A DNA stretch of 64,000 nucleotides. Origin: Paraburkholderia megapolitana. GTDB taxonomy: Bacteria > Pseudomonadota > Gammaproteobacteria > Burkholderiales > Burkholderiaceae. This document shows positions 44,358 to 54,288 of the stretch, in pieces; the first letter of the stretch is position 1; each line of letters starts with the position of its first letter. The stretch is from NCBI RefSeq assembly GCF_007556815.1, contig NZ_CP041745.1, forward strand, positions 1,899,001 to 1,963,000. Direction: 5' to 3'. The translations under genes were made by a program, and so were the position numbers. Under the pieces are notes generated by a model that saw only the letters and a program-made list of their open reading frames with translations, ran no database searches and had not been told where the DNA came from.

Positions 44358-46040
44358 TTACGGCTGCGGCTTCTCGACGATCACGCGGCGCGGGTCGCGC
44401 ACGACGACCTGCATCGGGACATGCTGCGCAAGCAGCTGGTCGTAGCGGGCCGGCGACATGAGCGCTAACGCGTAGCGGTCGGCTTCCCAGCGCGGGATCC
44501 ATGCTTCGACCGTCGGTACCCACTTCTGCGGTTCGACCGAGATGCCGAAGGCCAGTTCGTCCGCGTGCTGGACCATGATCATCGTGTGATCGATGTAGAA
44601 CGGCAGCGTATGGTCAAGCACGTCGACCGAATAGAACGGCGTGTCGGGCGGCAGCTTCGCGATTGCCGCCTTGATGGCCGGCGCGATCGGCGCTCCTGAA
44701 CTGAGGCGACCGAACACTTCGTGCCCCGTGCCGCCGATGGTGCCGAACAGCAGCCACGCGAGCCCGAACGTCGCGGTCGCGCCGAAGATGCCGGCACGGC
44801 TGCGGCGATTGATCCACAGCGCCACCAGCGTCAGCACGAAGGCAACGCCGAGCGCCGCGTACACCCAGAGCTGGAACTCGCGATACAGCGCGTTCGGGTT
44901 GCGCGCATCGCCGGCCCAGTACAGGAACATTGCACCGAACGCGGCGACGACGAAAAACACCGCATAACCCGCCAGATGGCGGCGAAACGTCGCGCGCGGC
45001 ACGAGCGGCAGATACATGCCGATCAGCAGTGCGAGCGGCGGTGCGATCGGCAGCGTGTACGAGACGAGCTTCGAATGCGACACGCTGAAGAACACGAAGA
45101 TGAATGTCGACCACACGAGCATCACCAGCGCCGGCGAAAAGCCGTTGGGCTGGCGCGGCATGCGCAGCGCATGGCGCACGCTCTGCACGGCCACCGACAG
45201 CCACGGCAGGAAGCCGACCAGCATCACGGCCGCGAAGTAGTAGATCGGACCCGGGCGATTCTGTTCGGGCGTCAGGTAGCGGTCGAACTGCTGGACGATG
45301 AAGAAGAAATTGAGGAACTCGGGGTTGCGCTGCTGGACCAGCACGAACCAGGGCGTCGCGACCGCGAAGAACAGGATCAGGCCACTCACCAGATAGAGGC
45401 GCTTCCAGAGCGCCCAGTCGCGGGCGACGAGCGTGTAGATCACCAGCACCGCGCCGGGCAGGATCACGCCGATCAGCCCCTTCGACAGCACCGCGAGCGC
45501 CATCGAGATCCAGCACACCCACATCCAGAGCCGCGCGCTCGAGCTGGGCAGGTTGGGCCGCTGCGCGAGCAGCAGCGCACACAGCGTCAGCTCCATCCAG
45601 AACGACAGGCCCATGTCGAGCGTGTTGAAGTGGCCCATCAGGTTCCAGTACGGCGAGCTGGCGAGCACGACGGCCGCGAACACGCCGGTCGCGGCGTTGA
45701 AAACGCGCGCACCGGTAAAGCCGATCAGCAGTACGCCGGCGAAGCCGGTCAGCGCCGTGTACAGCCGCGCCTGCCATTCGCCGATGCCGAACCACGCGAA
45801 CGTGAGCGCGTTCGCCCAGGTCTGCAGCGGCGGTTTTTCGAAGTATTTGTAGGCGTTGTAGCGCGGCGTGATCCAGTCGCCGGTTACCAGCATTTCGCGA
45901 GCCATTTCGGCGTAGCGGCCTTCGTCGCTCGGGATCAGGTGGCGCCAGCCGAGCGGCACGAACCAGATGACAGCGAGCGCAATGACGAGCAGCAGGATCG
46001 TCGTACGGTTGAGCGGTAGCCTCGACGGCGTATCGTTCAT
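44358..46040 (-). CDS. arnT: Ara4N transferase ArnT (GT-83)
   Basis: 560 residues with about 12 membrane helices and a soluble C-terminal domain. The N-terminal periplasmic loop has DEGRYAEMAREM, the family acidic motif, and RYNAYKYFEKPPLQTW follows. It transfers Ara4N from undecaprenyl phosphate to lipid A phosphate, lowering charge and giving polymyxin resistance. It heads the arn cluster. An upstream gap of about 258 bases separates it from the Mth938-like gene. Confidence 0.9.
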   Translation of the reverse strand: MNDTPSRLPLNRTTILLLVIALAVIWFVPLGWRHLIPSDEGRYAEMAREMLVTGDWITPRYNAYKYFEKPPLQTWANALTFAWFGIGEWQARLYTALTGFAGVLLIGFTGARVFNAATGVFAAVVLASSPYWNLMGHFNTLDMGLSFWMELTLCALLLAQRPNLPSSSARLWMWVCWISMALAVLSKGLIGVILPGAVLVIYTLVARDWALWKRLYLVSGLILFFAVATPWFVLVQQRNPEFLNFFFIVQQFDRYLTPEQNRPGPIYYFAAVMLVGFLPWLSVAVQSVRHALRMPRQPNGFSPALVMLVWSTFIFVFFSVSHSKLVSYTLPIAPPLALLIGMYLPLVPRATFRRHLAGYAVFFVVAAFGAMFLYWAGDARNPNALYREFQLWVYAALGVAFVLTLVALWINRRSRAGIFGATATFGLAWLLFGTIGGTGHEVFGRLSSGAPIAPAIKAAIAKLPPDTPFYSVDVLDHTLPFYIDHTMIMVQHADELAFGISVEPQKWVPTVEAWIPRWEADRYALALMSPARYDQLLAQHVPMQVVVRDPRRVIVEKPQP

Positions 46041-46298
46041 GAATTTACCTGTTCTGTCGATGCCGCCTCACGCGGACGTACGGATGTTGTTGAAAGCGTG
46101 GACACCGGCCGCAAACACATGATCGGGTGCGAGCGGCGCGCTTGCGGGCGCCGCATACCGCCGATCTTGCGACCCGGTCCGGCGCACGCAGCCGCGCAGT
46201 GTACTGCATCGACCTTAGCCCGGCCTTAGGGCCTCGGGTCAGGGTTTGTGCGGCACGGCGGCAGGCTCCACGGCCTCACCAGCCCATTCAGCCCCGAT

Positions 46299-46673
46299 TC
46301 AGCCTTCGATCAGCAGCGCGGCCGCCACCTTGCGGCCCTCGGCCATCAGAATGTTGTAGGTGCGGCAGGCGGCCTTGAAATCCATCGTTTCGACGCCGAT
46401 GCGCTGCGCGGTGAGCGCGGCCGTCAGGCGCGGATGCGGAAAGCGCAGCCGGCCGCCGCTGCCGAACACCACGACTTCCGGGGCCGGTTCGACCAGCAGG
46501 GCAAAGTGTTCGGGAGTGAGCGCGTCGAACGACGAAACCGGCCATGCGATGACCGGTGCGGCTGGCATCACGATGATGCTGCCCAGATGGCGCTCGAGAT
46601 TGATTTCGACATAGTCGGCGCCGTAACCGGTGACGGTGTTGAGCGCGCCGCTGGAATCCTGATGTAATTTCAA
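46299..46673 (-). CDS. Mth938/DUF498 domain protein
   Basis: 124 residues beginning KLHQDSSGALNTVTGYGADYVEIN, with VVFGSGGRLRFPHP and GVETMDFKAACRTYNILMAEGR, the Mth938/NDUFAF3-like pattern. Mitochondrial relatives help assemble complex I, but the bacterial role is unproved. The start is TTG at 46673, the only one fitting the family boundary; a GGA lies about ten bases upstream. The frame is open 59 codons further in GC-rich, unlike sequence, which I leave out. Confidence 0.75.
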   Translation of the reverse strand: MKLHQDSSGALNTVTGYGADYVEINLERHLGSIIVMPAAPVIAWPVSSFDALTPEHFALLVEPAPEVVVFGSGGRLRFPHPRLTAALTAQRIGVETMDFKAACRTYNILMAEGRKVAAALLIEG

Positions 46674-47058
46674 ATCGCTGTTCCGAGATCGTCGTGAGGT
46701 GCCGCGCGCGAGGCGGCTCGTGAACCGGTACCCGCGCGGTACACGCACGGATGCGCGGAGCGGGACAGGACGGGCGAGCCGTGCGCAGCGGACACGGACA
46801 GGGCCGAAAAGGCTTGCCGATGCGGTTGGTGCATTGCGGAAGTCGGCCAAAATCCGCTAAATTATAGCTTTTTAGCCGCCCCGCGGCGCCCCTCGCACCT
46901 GCGCTGTCACGAGCCGCGCGCAAAATGCCGGCAAACCCGCCCGCCGGCGCCTCCGCGAGCGCACTGGGCGCACCGCTCCTCACGCTGTGTCCGTCTTTCG
47001 GGAATGCCCGGCTTGGCCTGGCCAATTCGCTGAACGATACGCTGAACGCTTACCCTAG
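46674..47058. other. Gap between the Mth938-like gene and alaA
   Basis: About 385 bases. ATTATA at 46861-46866 is a perfect TATAAT on the minus strand, and TAAATT at 46858-46863 with TTGCGG 18 bases before it is a possible plus-strand promoter for alaA, so the two may overlap. The rest is GC-rich with no convincing gene. Confidence 0.4.
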
Positions 47059-48324
47059 ATGAATCACCTGGATGAAGTGCCCGCCGTGAAACCGATTCTT
47101 AAATCCAACAAACTGCTGAATGTCTGCTACGACATCCGCGGGCCCGTGCTCGAACACGCGAAGCGCCTCGAAGAAGAGGGTCACCGCATCATCAAGCTGA
47201 ACATCGGCAACCTCGCGCCGTTCGGCTTCGAGGCGCCCGACGAGATCATCCAGGACATGATCCTGAATCTGCCGGGCTCGTCCGGGTATTCGGATTCGAA
47301 AGGGGTGTTCGCCGCGCGCAAGGCGATCATGCATTACGCGCAGCAAAAAGGCGTGCAGGGCGTCGAACTCGACGACATCTACATCGGCAACGGCGCGTCC
47401 GAGCTGATCGTGATGGCGCTGCAGGGCCTGCTCAACGACGGCGACGAGGTTCTGCTGCCCGCGCCCGACTATCCGCTCTGGACGGCCGGCGTGAGCCTGT
47501 CCGGCGGTACACCGGTTCACTACATCTGCGACGAGGGCAATCGCTGGATGCCCGATCTCGACGACATCCGCGCGAAGATTACGCCGAACACCCGTGCGCT
47601 CGTCGTGATCAACCCGAACAACCCGACCGGCGCGCTGTACTCCGACGAACTGCTGCGCGACCTGATCGCGATCGCACGCGAACACGGCCTCGTGATCTTC
47701 GCCGACGAGGTCTACGACAAGATCGTCTACGACGGCAAGCAGCACACGGCGATCGGCTCGCTTGCCGACGACGTGCTGACGGTTACGTTCAACAGCCTGT
47801 CGAAGAGCTACCGCTCGTGCGGCTACCGGGCCGGCTGGATGTTCGTGTCGGGCATGACCGGCGAGAACCGGCGTCGCGCGAAGGACTATCTGGAAGGGCT
47901 CGGCATTCTTGCATCGATGCGGCTGTGCCCGAACGTGCCGGGCCAGTACGCGATCCAGACCGCGCTCGGCGGCTATCAAAGCATCAACGAATTGATCTTG
48001 CCGGGCGGGCGTCTCTACCGGCAGCGCGAACTCGCGTACGACATGCTGACCGCGATTCCCGGCGTGACCTGCGTGAAACCGGAAGCGGCGCTCTACATGT
48101 TCCCGCGGCTCGACCCGAAGATGTATCCGATCGAGAACGATCAGCAGTTCATTCTCGATCTGCTGCTCGCGGAGCGCGTGCTGCTCGTGCAGGGCAGCGG
48201 TTTCAACTGGAAGACGCCGGACCATTTCCGCGTCGTGTTCCTGCCGAACGTCGACGATCTCGCGGACTCGATCAACCGGATCGCGCGTTTTCTCGACGGT
48301 TATCGCAAGCGTCACGCGGCGTGA
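47059..48324 (+). CDS. alaA: Alanine-synthesising aminotransferase AlaA
   Basis: 421 residues, fold-type I aminotransferase. SKLLNVCYDIRGPVLEHA at the N-terminus is the AlaA signature; YIGNGASELIVMALQGLL, INPNNPTGALYS and the pyridoxal lysine in SLSKSYRSCGYRAGW follow. It makes alanine from pyruvate and glutamate. An in-frame GTG at 47086 would give exactly the E. coli N-terminus and has GGATGAAG nearby; the ATG at 47059 is kept but may be too early. hom follows after 72 bases. Confidence 0.9.
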   Translation: MNHLDEVPAVKPILKSNKLLNVCYDIRGPVLEHAKRLEEEGHRIIKLNIGNLAPFGFEAPDEIIQDMILNLPGSSGYSDSKGVFAARKAIMHYAQQKGVQGVELDDIYIGNGASELIVMALQGLLNDGDEVLLPAPDYPLWTAGVSLSGGTPVHYICDEGNRWMPDLDDIRAKITPNTRALVVINPNNPTGALYSDELLRDLIAIAREHGLVIFADEVYDKIVYDGKQHTAIGSLADDVLTVTFNSLSKSYRSCGYRAGWMFVSGMTGENRRRAKDYLEGLGILASMRLCPNVPGQYAIQTALGGYQSINELILPGGRLYRQRELAYDMLTAIPGVTCVKPEAALYMFPRLDPKMYPIENDQQFILDLLLAERVLLVQGSGFNWKTPDHFRVVFLPNVDDLADSINRIARFLDGYRKRHAA

Positions 48325-48396
48325 CGACGGGGCCGGCGGAACGTTTATTCCGTCAGCCTGGTTTCCCTTAATTCATTACTCGAGCACACACGCTGC

Positions 48397-49728
48397 ATGG
48401 AACCGATCAAAGTTGGACTGCTGGGCTTCGGCACGGTGGGCAGCGGCGCCTTTACGGTATTGCGCCGCAATCAGGAAGAAATCAAACGTCGCGCGGGTCG
48501 CGGCATCGAGATCGCGCGCATCGCGGTGCGCAATCCGGCGAAGGCTGCGGCTGCGCTTGGCAGCGAAGCCGGTAGCGTTGCGATTACCGACGACTTCAAC
48601 GCGGTCGTCGACGACCCGTCCATCTCGATCGTCGCGGAGATGATCGGCGGCACAGGGCTCGCACGCGAACTCGTGCTGCGCGCCATTGCGGCCCGCAAGC
48701 ATGTCGTCACGGCCAACAAGGCACTGCTCGCGGTGCACGGCACGGAGATCTTCGAAGCCGCGCGGGCCAACGGCGTGATGGTTGCGTTCGAGGCTGCCGT
48801 CGCCGGCGGCATTCCGATCATCAAGGCGCTGCGCGAAGGGCTCACCGCGAACCGCATCCAGTACATCGCGGGCATCATCAACGGTACGACCAACTACATC
48901 CTCTCCGAGATGCGCGACCGCGGTCTCGATTTCGCGACCGCGCTGAAGGCCGCGCAGGAACTCGGCTATGCGGAAGCGGACCCGACTTTCGATGTCGAAG
49001 GCGTCGACGCCGCGCACAAGGCGACGATCATGAGCGCGATCGCGTTCGGCGTGCCGGTGCAGTTCGACAAGGCGTATATCGAAGGCATCAGCAAGCTGGC
49101 CGCCATCGACATCCGTTACGCGGAAGAACTCGGCTACCGGATCAAGCTGCTTGGTATCGCGCGTCGCTCGGACCGCGGCATTGAACTGCGCGTCCATCCG
49201 ACGCTGATCCCGGCCAAGCGCCTGCTCGCCAATGTCGAAGGGGCGATGAACGCGGTCGTCGTGCATGGCGACGCGGTGGGCACGACGCTTTACTACGGCA
49301 AGGGCGCGGGCGCCGAGCCGACGGCATCGGCGGTGGTGGCCGATCTGGTCGACGTGACGCGGCTGCATACGGCCGATCCGGAACATCGCGTACCGCATCT
49401 GGCGTTCCAGCCGGACCGCCTGTCGAATACGCCGATCCTGCCCATCGACGAAATAACGAGCGGCTACTACCTGCGTCTGCGCGTGGCCGATGTGACCGGT
49501 GTGCTGGCCGATGTCACGCGAATCCTCGCCGACCGCGGCATTTCGATCGATGCGCTGCTGCAAAAAGAATCGGAACGGGTCGATGCGTCCCACGCGGGCG
49601 AAACCGACATCATGCTGATCACGCACGAAACGGTCGAAAAGAATATCAATGCCGCGATCGCAAGCATCGAGGCGTTGCCGACGGTGGTATCGAACGTGAC
49701 CAAGCTCCGTATGGAAGCACTGAACTAG
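48397..49728 (+). CDS. hom: Homoserine dehydrogenase
   Basis: 443 residues. NAD(P)-binding GLLGFGTVGSGAF (about 7-19), catalytic region GIINGTTNYILSEM and AQELGYAEADPTFDVEGVDAAHK, then a C-terminal ACT domain (about 350-440) that usually senses threonine. It reduces aspartate semialdehyde to homoserine. It follows alaA and precedes thrC by nine bases, so hom-thrC are one unit; homoserine kinase is not here. Confidence 0.96.
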   Translation: MEPIKVGLLGFGTVGSGAFTVLRRNQEEIKRRAGRGIEIARIAVRNPAKAAAALGSEAGSVAITDDFNAVVDDPSISIVAEMIGGTGLARELVLRAIAARKHVVTANKALLAVHGTEIFEAARANGVMVAFEAAVAGGIPIIKALREGLTANRIQYIAGIINGTTNYILSEMRDRGLDFATALKAAQELGYAEADPTFDVEGVDAAHKATIMSAIAFGVPVQFDKAYIEGISKLAAIDIRYAEELGYRIKLLGIARRSDRGIELRVHPTLIPAKRLLANVEGAMNAVVVHGDAVGTTLYYGKGAGAEPTASAVVADLVDVTRLHTADPEHRVPHLAFQPDRLSNTPILPIDEITSGYYLRLRVADVTGVLADVTRILADRGISIDALLQKESERVDASHAGETDIMLITHETVEKNINAAIASIEALPTVVSNVTKLRMEALN

Positions 49729-49737
49729 GCCAGACTG

Positions 49738-51201
49738 ATGAACTACATTTCCACCCGCGGCGCCGGTGCCGGCGAACGCCACACGTTTTCGGACATCCTG
49801 CTCGGCGGTCTCGCGAAAGACGGTGGCCTGTATCTGCCGGCCGACTATCCGCGCGTGTCGGCGGACGAGCTTGCGCGCTGGCGCGCGTTGTCGTATGCGG
49901 ACCTCGCGTTCGAGATCCTGTCTAAATTCAGCGACGACATTCCGGCCGAAGATCTGCGTGCGCTCACGCGCCGTACCTATACCGCGCAGACGTATTGCCA
50001 CGTGCGCGACGACGACGCTTCCGGCGCGCTCGCCGCGCAGATCACGCCGCTGAAAACGCTCGGTGTCGAAAACGGCGCAACGCTGTCGCTGCTCGAACTG
50101 TCGAACGGGCCGACGCTTGCGTTCAAGGACATGGCGATGCAGTTGCTCGGCAACCTGTTCGAGTACACGCTCGCGAAGCACGGCGAAACGCTGAACATTC
50201 TCGGCGCGACTTCCGGCGATACCGGCAGCGCCGCCGAATACGCGATGCGCGGCAAGCAAGGCGTGCGCGTGTTCATGCTGTCGCCGCATCTGAAGATGAG
50301 CGCGTTCCAGACCGCGCAGATGTACAGCCTGCAGGACCCGAACATTTTCAACGTGGCGGTGGAGGGCGTGTTCGACGATTGCCAGGACATCGTGAAAGCG
50401 GTGTCCAACGATCACGCGTTCAAGGCGCAGTACAAGATCGGCACCGTCAATTCGATCAACTGGGCGCGCGTAGTGGCGCAGGTCGTGTACTACTTCAAGG
50501 GCTATTTCGCCGCGACGCAATCGAACGACGAGCGTGTGTCGTTTACGGTGCCGTCGGGCAATTTCGGCAACGTCTGCGCGGGGCATATCGCGCGGATGAT
50601 GGGCTTGCCGATCGAAAAGCTCGTCGTTGCGACCAACGAGAACGACGTGCTCGACGAGTTCTTCCGCACGGGGATCTACCGGGTGCGCAAGGCCGCCGAG
50701 ACGTATCACACGAGCAGCCCGAGCATGGACATTTCGAAGGCGTCGAACTTCGAGCGTTTTGTGTTCGATCTGCTCGGCCGCGATCCGGCGCGCGTGCTGC
50801 AACTGTTCCGCGACGTCGAAGAGAAGGGGGGATTCGATCTGGCGGCGAGCGGCGATTTCGCGCGCGTGCAGCAGTTCGGTTTCGTGTCGGGAAGCAGCAG
50901 CCACGCGGATCGTGTCGACGCGATCCGCGACGTGTTCGAGCGTTACGACACGATGATCGATACGCATACCGCCGACGGTCTGAAGGTTGCGCGCGAACAT
51001 CTGCAGCCGGGCATTCCGATGATCGTGCTCGAAACGGCACAGCCGATCAAGTTCGGCGAGACGATTCGCGAAGCATTGTTGCGCGAGCCAGAACGTCCGG
51101 CGGCGTTCGCGGGGCTCGAGGCGCTGCCGCAGCGTTTCGAAGTGCTGCCGGCGGACGCGCAGCGCGTGAAGGACTTTGTGGCTGCTCGTACAAGCGACTA
51201 A
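49738..51201 (+). CDS. thrC: Threonine synthase
   Basis: 487 residues, pyridoxal-phosphate fold type II. The cofactor lysine is in NGPTLAFKDMAMQ, followed by ATSGDTGSAAEYAMRG and the phosphate-site PSGNFGNVCAGH. The start MNYISTRG is typical of the long (class I) enzyme. It converts phosphohomoserine to threonine. Confidence 0.96.
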   Translation: MNYISTRGAGAGERHTFSDILLGGLAKDGGLYLPADYPRVSADELARWRALSYADLAFEILSKFSDDIPAEDLRALTRRTYTAQTYCHVRDDDASGALAAQITPLKTLGVENGATLSLLELSNGPTLAFKDMAMQLLGNLFEYTLAKHGETLNILGATSGDTGSAAEYAMRGKQGVRVFMLSPHLKMSAFQTAQMYSLQDPNIFNVAVEGVFDDCQDIVKAVSNDHAFKAQYKIGTVNSINWARVVAQVVYYFKGYFAATQSNDERVSFTVPSGNFGNVCAGHIARMMGLPIEKLVVATNENDVLDEFFRTGIYRVRKAAETYHTSSPSMDISKASNFERFVFDLLGRDPARVLQLFRDVEEKGGFDLAASGDFARVQQFGFVSGSSSHADRVDAIRDVFERYDTMIDTHTADGLKVAREHLQPGIPMIVLETAQPIKFGETIREALLREPERPAAFAGLEALPQRFEVLPADAQRVKDFVAARTSD

Positions 51202-51445
51202 CTGGGCGGACTCTGGGTGCGCTCGCTGGTTTGTCGATAGCGGCATAGGCGGTTCAGGCGGTCTTGATGCGATTCCTGTCCCAAGGGAGCGCGTCATGGC
51301 CGCCTTGTCGTTTGAGTGGCGATCTTCGCACCTTTCAATCCCGGCAGTCGCCGACACAACAAAACGCGCGCATAACGCGCATCGCTCCCGCCTTGCGCCG
51401 TCGACCGCTACAATGGTTCTTTCAGTCCCCGCCTACTTCCGATCG

Positions 51446-52720
51446 ATGTCCACCCCTACGTCTTCGGCGCCTCCCGCGCCGCGTGCACCGATGCTCTCTA
51501 CCGCCGAGGCTCTCGCCACGTTGCTCGGCGCCGTGGCGCCGGTAACGGACACCGAATCGTTGCCCACGCTCGATGCGCTGAACCGCGTGCTGGCCGCCGA
51601 GGTCGTCTCGCCGCTCGACGTCCCGCCGATGAACACCAGCGCGATGGATGGCTACGCCGTACGGATCGCGGATCTGTCGCACGGCGACCGCCGTTTACCG
51701 GTCTCGCAGCGCATCCCGGCCGGCCACGCGCCGGGGCCGCTCGCAGCGGGCACGGCCGCGCGCATCTTCACCGGTGCGACGGTGCCGCCCGGTGCAGACG
51801 CGATCGTGATGCAGGAGCAGACCGAAGTTGCCGGCGACGAGGTCACGATCCTTCACGCGCCCAAAGCCGGCGAATGGATCACGATGCAGGGCGCGGACAT
51901 TCGCAGCGGTGCCGCGATTCTGCCGGTGGGCACGCGGCTTACGCCGCAGGCGCTCGGACTTGCGGCATCGGTGGGATGCGCAGCGTTGACTGTAGTGAGG
52001 CGTGTGAAAGTGGCTGTGTTCTTCACCGGCGACGAACTGACGATGCCCGGCGAACCGCTAAAACCCGGTGCGATCTACAACTCGAATCGCTTCACGCTGC
52101 GCGGACTGCTGGAGAAACTCGGTTGCGAAGTGACCGACTACGGCATCGTCCCCGATCAACTCGACGCGACCCGCGCGACGTTGCGCGAAGCGGCGCAGGC
52201 GCACGATCTGATTCTTACGTGCGGTGGCGTTTCGGTGGGCGAGGAAGATCACGTGAAGCCGGCGGTCGAGGCCGAAGGCCGGCTGTCGATGTGGCAGATT
52301 GCGATGAAGCCGGGCAAGCCGCTTGCCTTCGGCGCAGTGCGGCGAGCAGGTGCAGGTGGCGCCGCTGGTGGATCCGCCGAAACGTTCTTTATCGGCTTGC
52401 CGGGCAACCCCGTATCGACCTTCGTAACCTTCCTGCTGTTCGTGCGACCGTTCGTGCTGCGTCTCGCGGGCGTGCGAACGGTGGCGCCGCGCGCGCTGTC
52501 GCTGCGCGCGGATTTCTCGCAGCACAAGGGCGACCGGCGCAACGAATTTCTGCGTGCGCGGGTCAATCCGGCTGGCGGCCTCGACCTGTTTCCGAACCAG
52601 AGTTCGGCGGTGCTGACATCGACGGTATGGGGCGACGGACTGATCGACAATCCGCCGAATCACGCGATCAGCGCCGGCGAGACCGTGCGCTTCATTCCGT
52701 TTTCCGAGCTGCTGAACTGA
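51446..52720 (+). CDS. moeA: Molybdopterin molybdenumtransferase MoeA
   Basis: 424 residues. MNTSAMDGYAVR and IFTGATVPPGADAIVMQEQ lie in domain II; the MoCF domain has SNRFTLRGLLEKLG, GGVSVGEEDH and the loop GLPGNPVSTFVTF. It inserts molybdate into adenylylated molybdopterin. The frame is open 90 codons upstream, but the ATG at 51446 starts the family region. moaD and moaE follow on the same strand. Confidence 0.94.
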   Translation: MSTPTSSAPPAPRAPMLSTAEALATLLGAVAPVTDTESLPTLDALNRVLAAEVVSPLDVPPMNTSAMDGYAVRIADLSHGDRRLPVSQRIPAGHAPGPLAAGTAARIFTGATVPPGADAIVMQEQTEVAGDEVTILHAPKAGEWITMQGADIRSGAAILPVGTRLTPQALGLAASVGCAALTVVRRVKVAVFFTGDELTMPGEPLKPGAIYNSNRFTLRGLLEKLGCEVTDYGIVPDQLDATRATLREAAQAHDLILTCGGVSVGEEDHVKPAVEAEGRLSMWQIAMKPGKPLAFGAVRRAGAGGAAGGSAETFFIGLPGNPVSTFVTFLLFVRPFVLRLAGVRTVAPRALSLRADFSQHKGDRRNEFLRARVNPAGGLDLFPNQSSAVLTSTVWGDGLIDNPPNHAISAGETVRFIPFSELLN

Positions 52721-52770
52721 GCGGGCACGGCGAGACACAACCCTGACGGCGAATACCGCCGATAGTGCAG

Positions 52771-53028
52771 ATGAAAATCCAGCTGAAATATTTTGCGAGC
52801 GTGCGCGAAGCGCTCGGTACCGCGGACGAATCGGTCGATCTACCCGATGGCATCGCGACGCTCGGCGACGTGCGCGGATGGCTGCGCGTGCGCGGCGGCG
52901 TATGGGCCGACACGCTGGCCGAGGGCCGCGCACTGCGGATGGCTTGCAACCACGTGATGACCGATGCGGGCACTCGCATCACCGACGGTTGCGAAGTCGC
53001 GTTTTTTCCGCCGGTGACGGGCGGCTGA
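52771..53028 (+). CDS. moaD: Molybdopterin synthase small subunit MoaD
   Basis: 85 residues, ubiquitin-like fold, ending in Gly-Gly (PPVTGG), where the sulfur-carrying thiocarboxylate forms. The start MKIQLKYFASVREALG is typical. It lies 50 bases after moeA and 20 before moaE. Confidence 0.94.
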   Translation: MKIQLKYFASVREALGTADESVDLPDGIATLGDVRGWLRVRGGVWADTLAEGRALRMACNHVMTDAGTRITDGCEVAFFPPVTGG

Positions 53029-53048
53029 CGATCCACTTAGAGAACACC

Positions 53049-53528
53049 ATGACCGTGCGCGTCCAAACCGCAGATTTCGATCTCACCAGCGAGGTCGCGG
53101 CGCTGCGCGCGCGCAATCCGAAGATCGGCGCGGTGGCGTGCTTCGTCGGTACGGTGCGCGATCTGAACGACGGCAGCGCCGTCGAAGCGCTGGAACTCGA
53201 ACACTATCCGGGGATGACGGAGAAGGCGCTCGAAGCGATCGTCGAGGCAGCCCGCGAACGCTGGCCAGGCACCGACGTGCTGATCGTCCACCGGGTCGGC
53301 AAGCTGGTTCCGCTCGATCAGATCGTGCTGGTTGCCACGACCTCCATGCATCGCGGCGACGCGTTCGCATCGTGCGAGTTCGTGATGGATTACCTGAAGA
53401 CTCAGGCGCCGTTCTGGAAAAAGGAAAAGACGGAGCAGGGCGAGCGCTGGGTCGATGCCCGTACGAGCGACGAGGCTGCGCTCGCGCGCTGGAATATCGT
53501 GGACGGTAACGTCGGCAAACGCCGCTAG
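53049..53528 (+). CDS. moaE: Molybdopterin synthase large subunit MoaE
   Basis: 159 residues. GAVACFVGTVRDLNDG, LELEHYPGMTEKAL and the active-site region HRVGKL with FWKKEKTEQGERWVDA identify MoaE. With MoaD it turns precursor Z into molybdopterin. The start ATG at 53049 lies within the family N-terminus MTVRVQTADFDL. Confidence 0.94.
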   Translation: MTVRVQTADFDLTSEVAALRARNPKIGAVACFVGTVRDLNDGSAVEALELEHYPGMTEKALEAIVEAARERWPGTDVLIVHRVGKLVPLDQIVLVATTSMHRGDAFASCEFVMDYLKTQAPFWKKEKTEQGERWVDARTSDEAALARWNIVDGNVGKRR

Positions 53529-53584
53529 CTAGAACGCCTGGCGATCTGGCGCAACACTGCTTACGGGCTGCGACCACCGGTCGA

Positions 53585-54139
53585 TCATTCGTCGGTCGAG
53601 CGACCGATGATCCGGGTCGGGAAAGGTTCGCCGCGGGTCTTCGCCGGCACGTGCCGGTCGACATCCGCATCCTCGCCCGTGCGCGGGCGCCTTGGCGCGA
53701 CACGCTCCAGCAGGGCCTGTTGCTCGGGCGGAATCGGATAGTCCCAACCAAATCGGCTTAACTGCAAACTCTGCGCGATGCGTAACGCGGGTTCCATGAA
53801 ACGAACCGCGGCGGCGGGTTCATAGCGCGACTCGACGGTATCGAGGAACAGGTACAGCCAGTGGCTGAAATGCTTCGGCTCGATGCCCGGCAGCGGTTGA
53901 TGAGCCTGCTGCACATTGCCGCGATATTGCTTCGCGCCGAGCACGAGGCCGGCCCAGAACGCACACATCTTCGGCAGATGTTCGTCCCAGCGTCCAGCGA
54001 GCTTTTGCTCGAAAACCGGGCCGAGCAATGCATCTGCCCGGATCCGGTCGTAGAACGCGTAAACGAGCGCACGAATGTTCGCTTCGGTCGGTTCGGCGTC
54101 GCGTGGGGCGGTGGTGGGGGTGGGGGTGACTGAGGTCAT
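53585..54139 (-). CDS. Group III truncated haemoglobin
   Basis: 184 residues. The globin core (about 17-130) has ALVYAFYDRIRADALLGPVF at helix B and MCAFWAGLVLGAKQYRGN with the proximal-His region IEPKHFSHWLYLF. Group III trHbs bind O2 or NO; some bind with high affinity and protect against NO. A C-terminal tail of about 50 residues (ERVAPRRPRTGEDADVDRH) is Pro/Arg/acidic-rich. It is divergent from nsrR. Confidence 0.85.
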   Translation of the reverse strand: MTSVTPTPTTAPRDAEPTEANIRALVYAFYDRIRADALLGPVFEQKLAGRWDEHLPKMCAFWAGLVLGAKQYRGNVQQAHQPLPGIEPKHFSHWLYLFLDTVESRYEPAAAVRFMEPALRIAQSLQLSRFGWDYPIPPEQQALLERVAPRRPRTGEDADVDRHVPAKTRGEPFPTRIIGRSTDE

Positions 54140-54200
54140 TGCCTGTTACACAGAGAGAGCGGATCGGGACGGGCAGTCGCGGGTATCGGGGCACCCCGGG

Positions 54201-54233
54201 GACGCCCGAGGGACGCCCCAGAGACGCCCCCGA
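54201..54233. repeat. Three 11-bp GC-rich repeats in the haemoglobin/nsrR gap
   Basis: GACGCCC recurs at 54201, 54212 and 54223, exactly 11 bases apart. The spacing is about one helical turn, so repeats would face the same side of the DNA. Role unknown; it may be a binding site or chance. Confidence 0.5.
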
Positions 54234-54288
54234 AGCAACCCGGACGGGCTGCATCAAAGTACGACACAATAAGCGGCAGCCGGGCGAC

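Noticed and set aside
48376..51357. Long open frame (993 codons) antisense to hom and thrC
   Set aside because: It is a mirror of two clear genes. High third-position GC leaves the antisense frame free of stops; its translation is Arg/His/Asp-rich without any family pattern.
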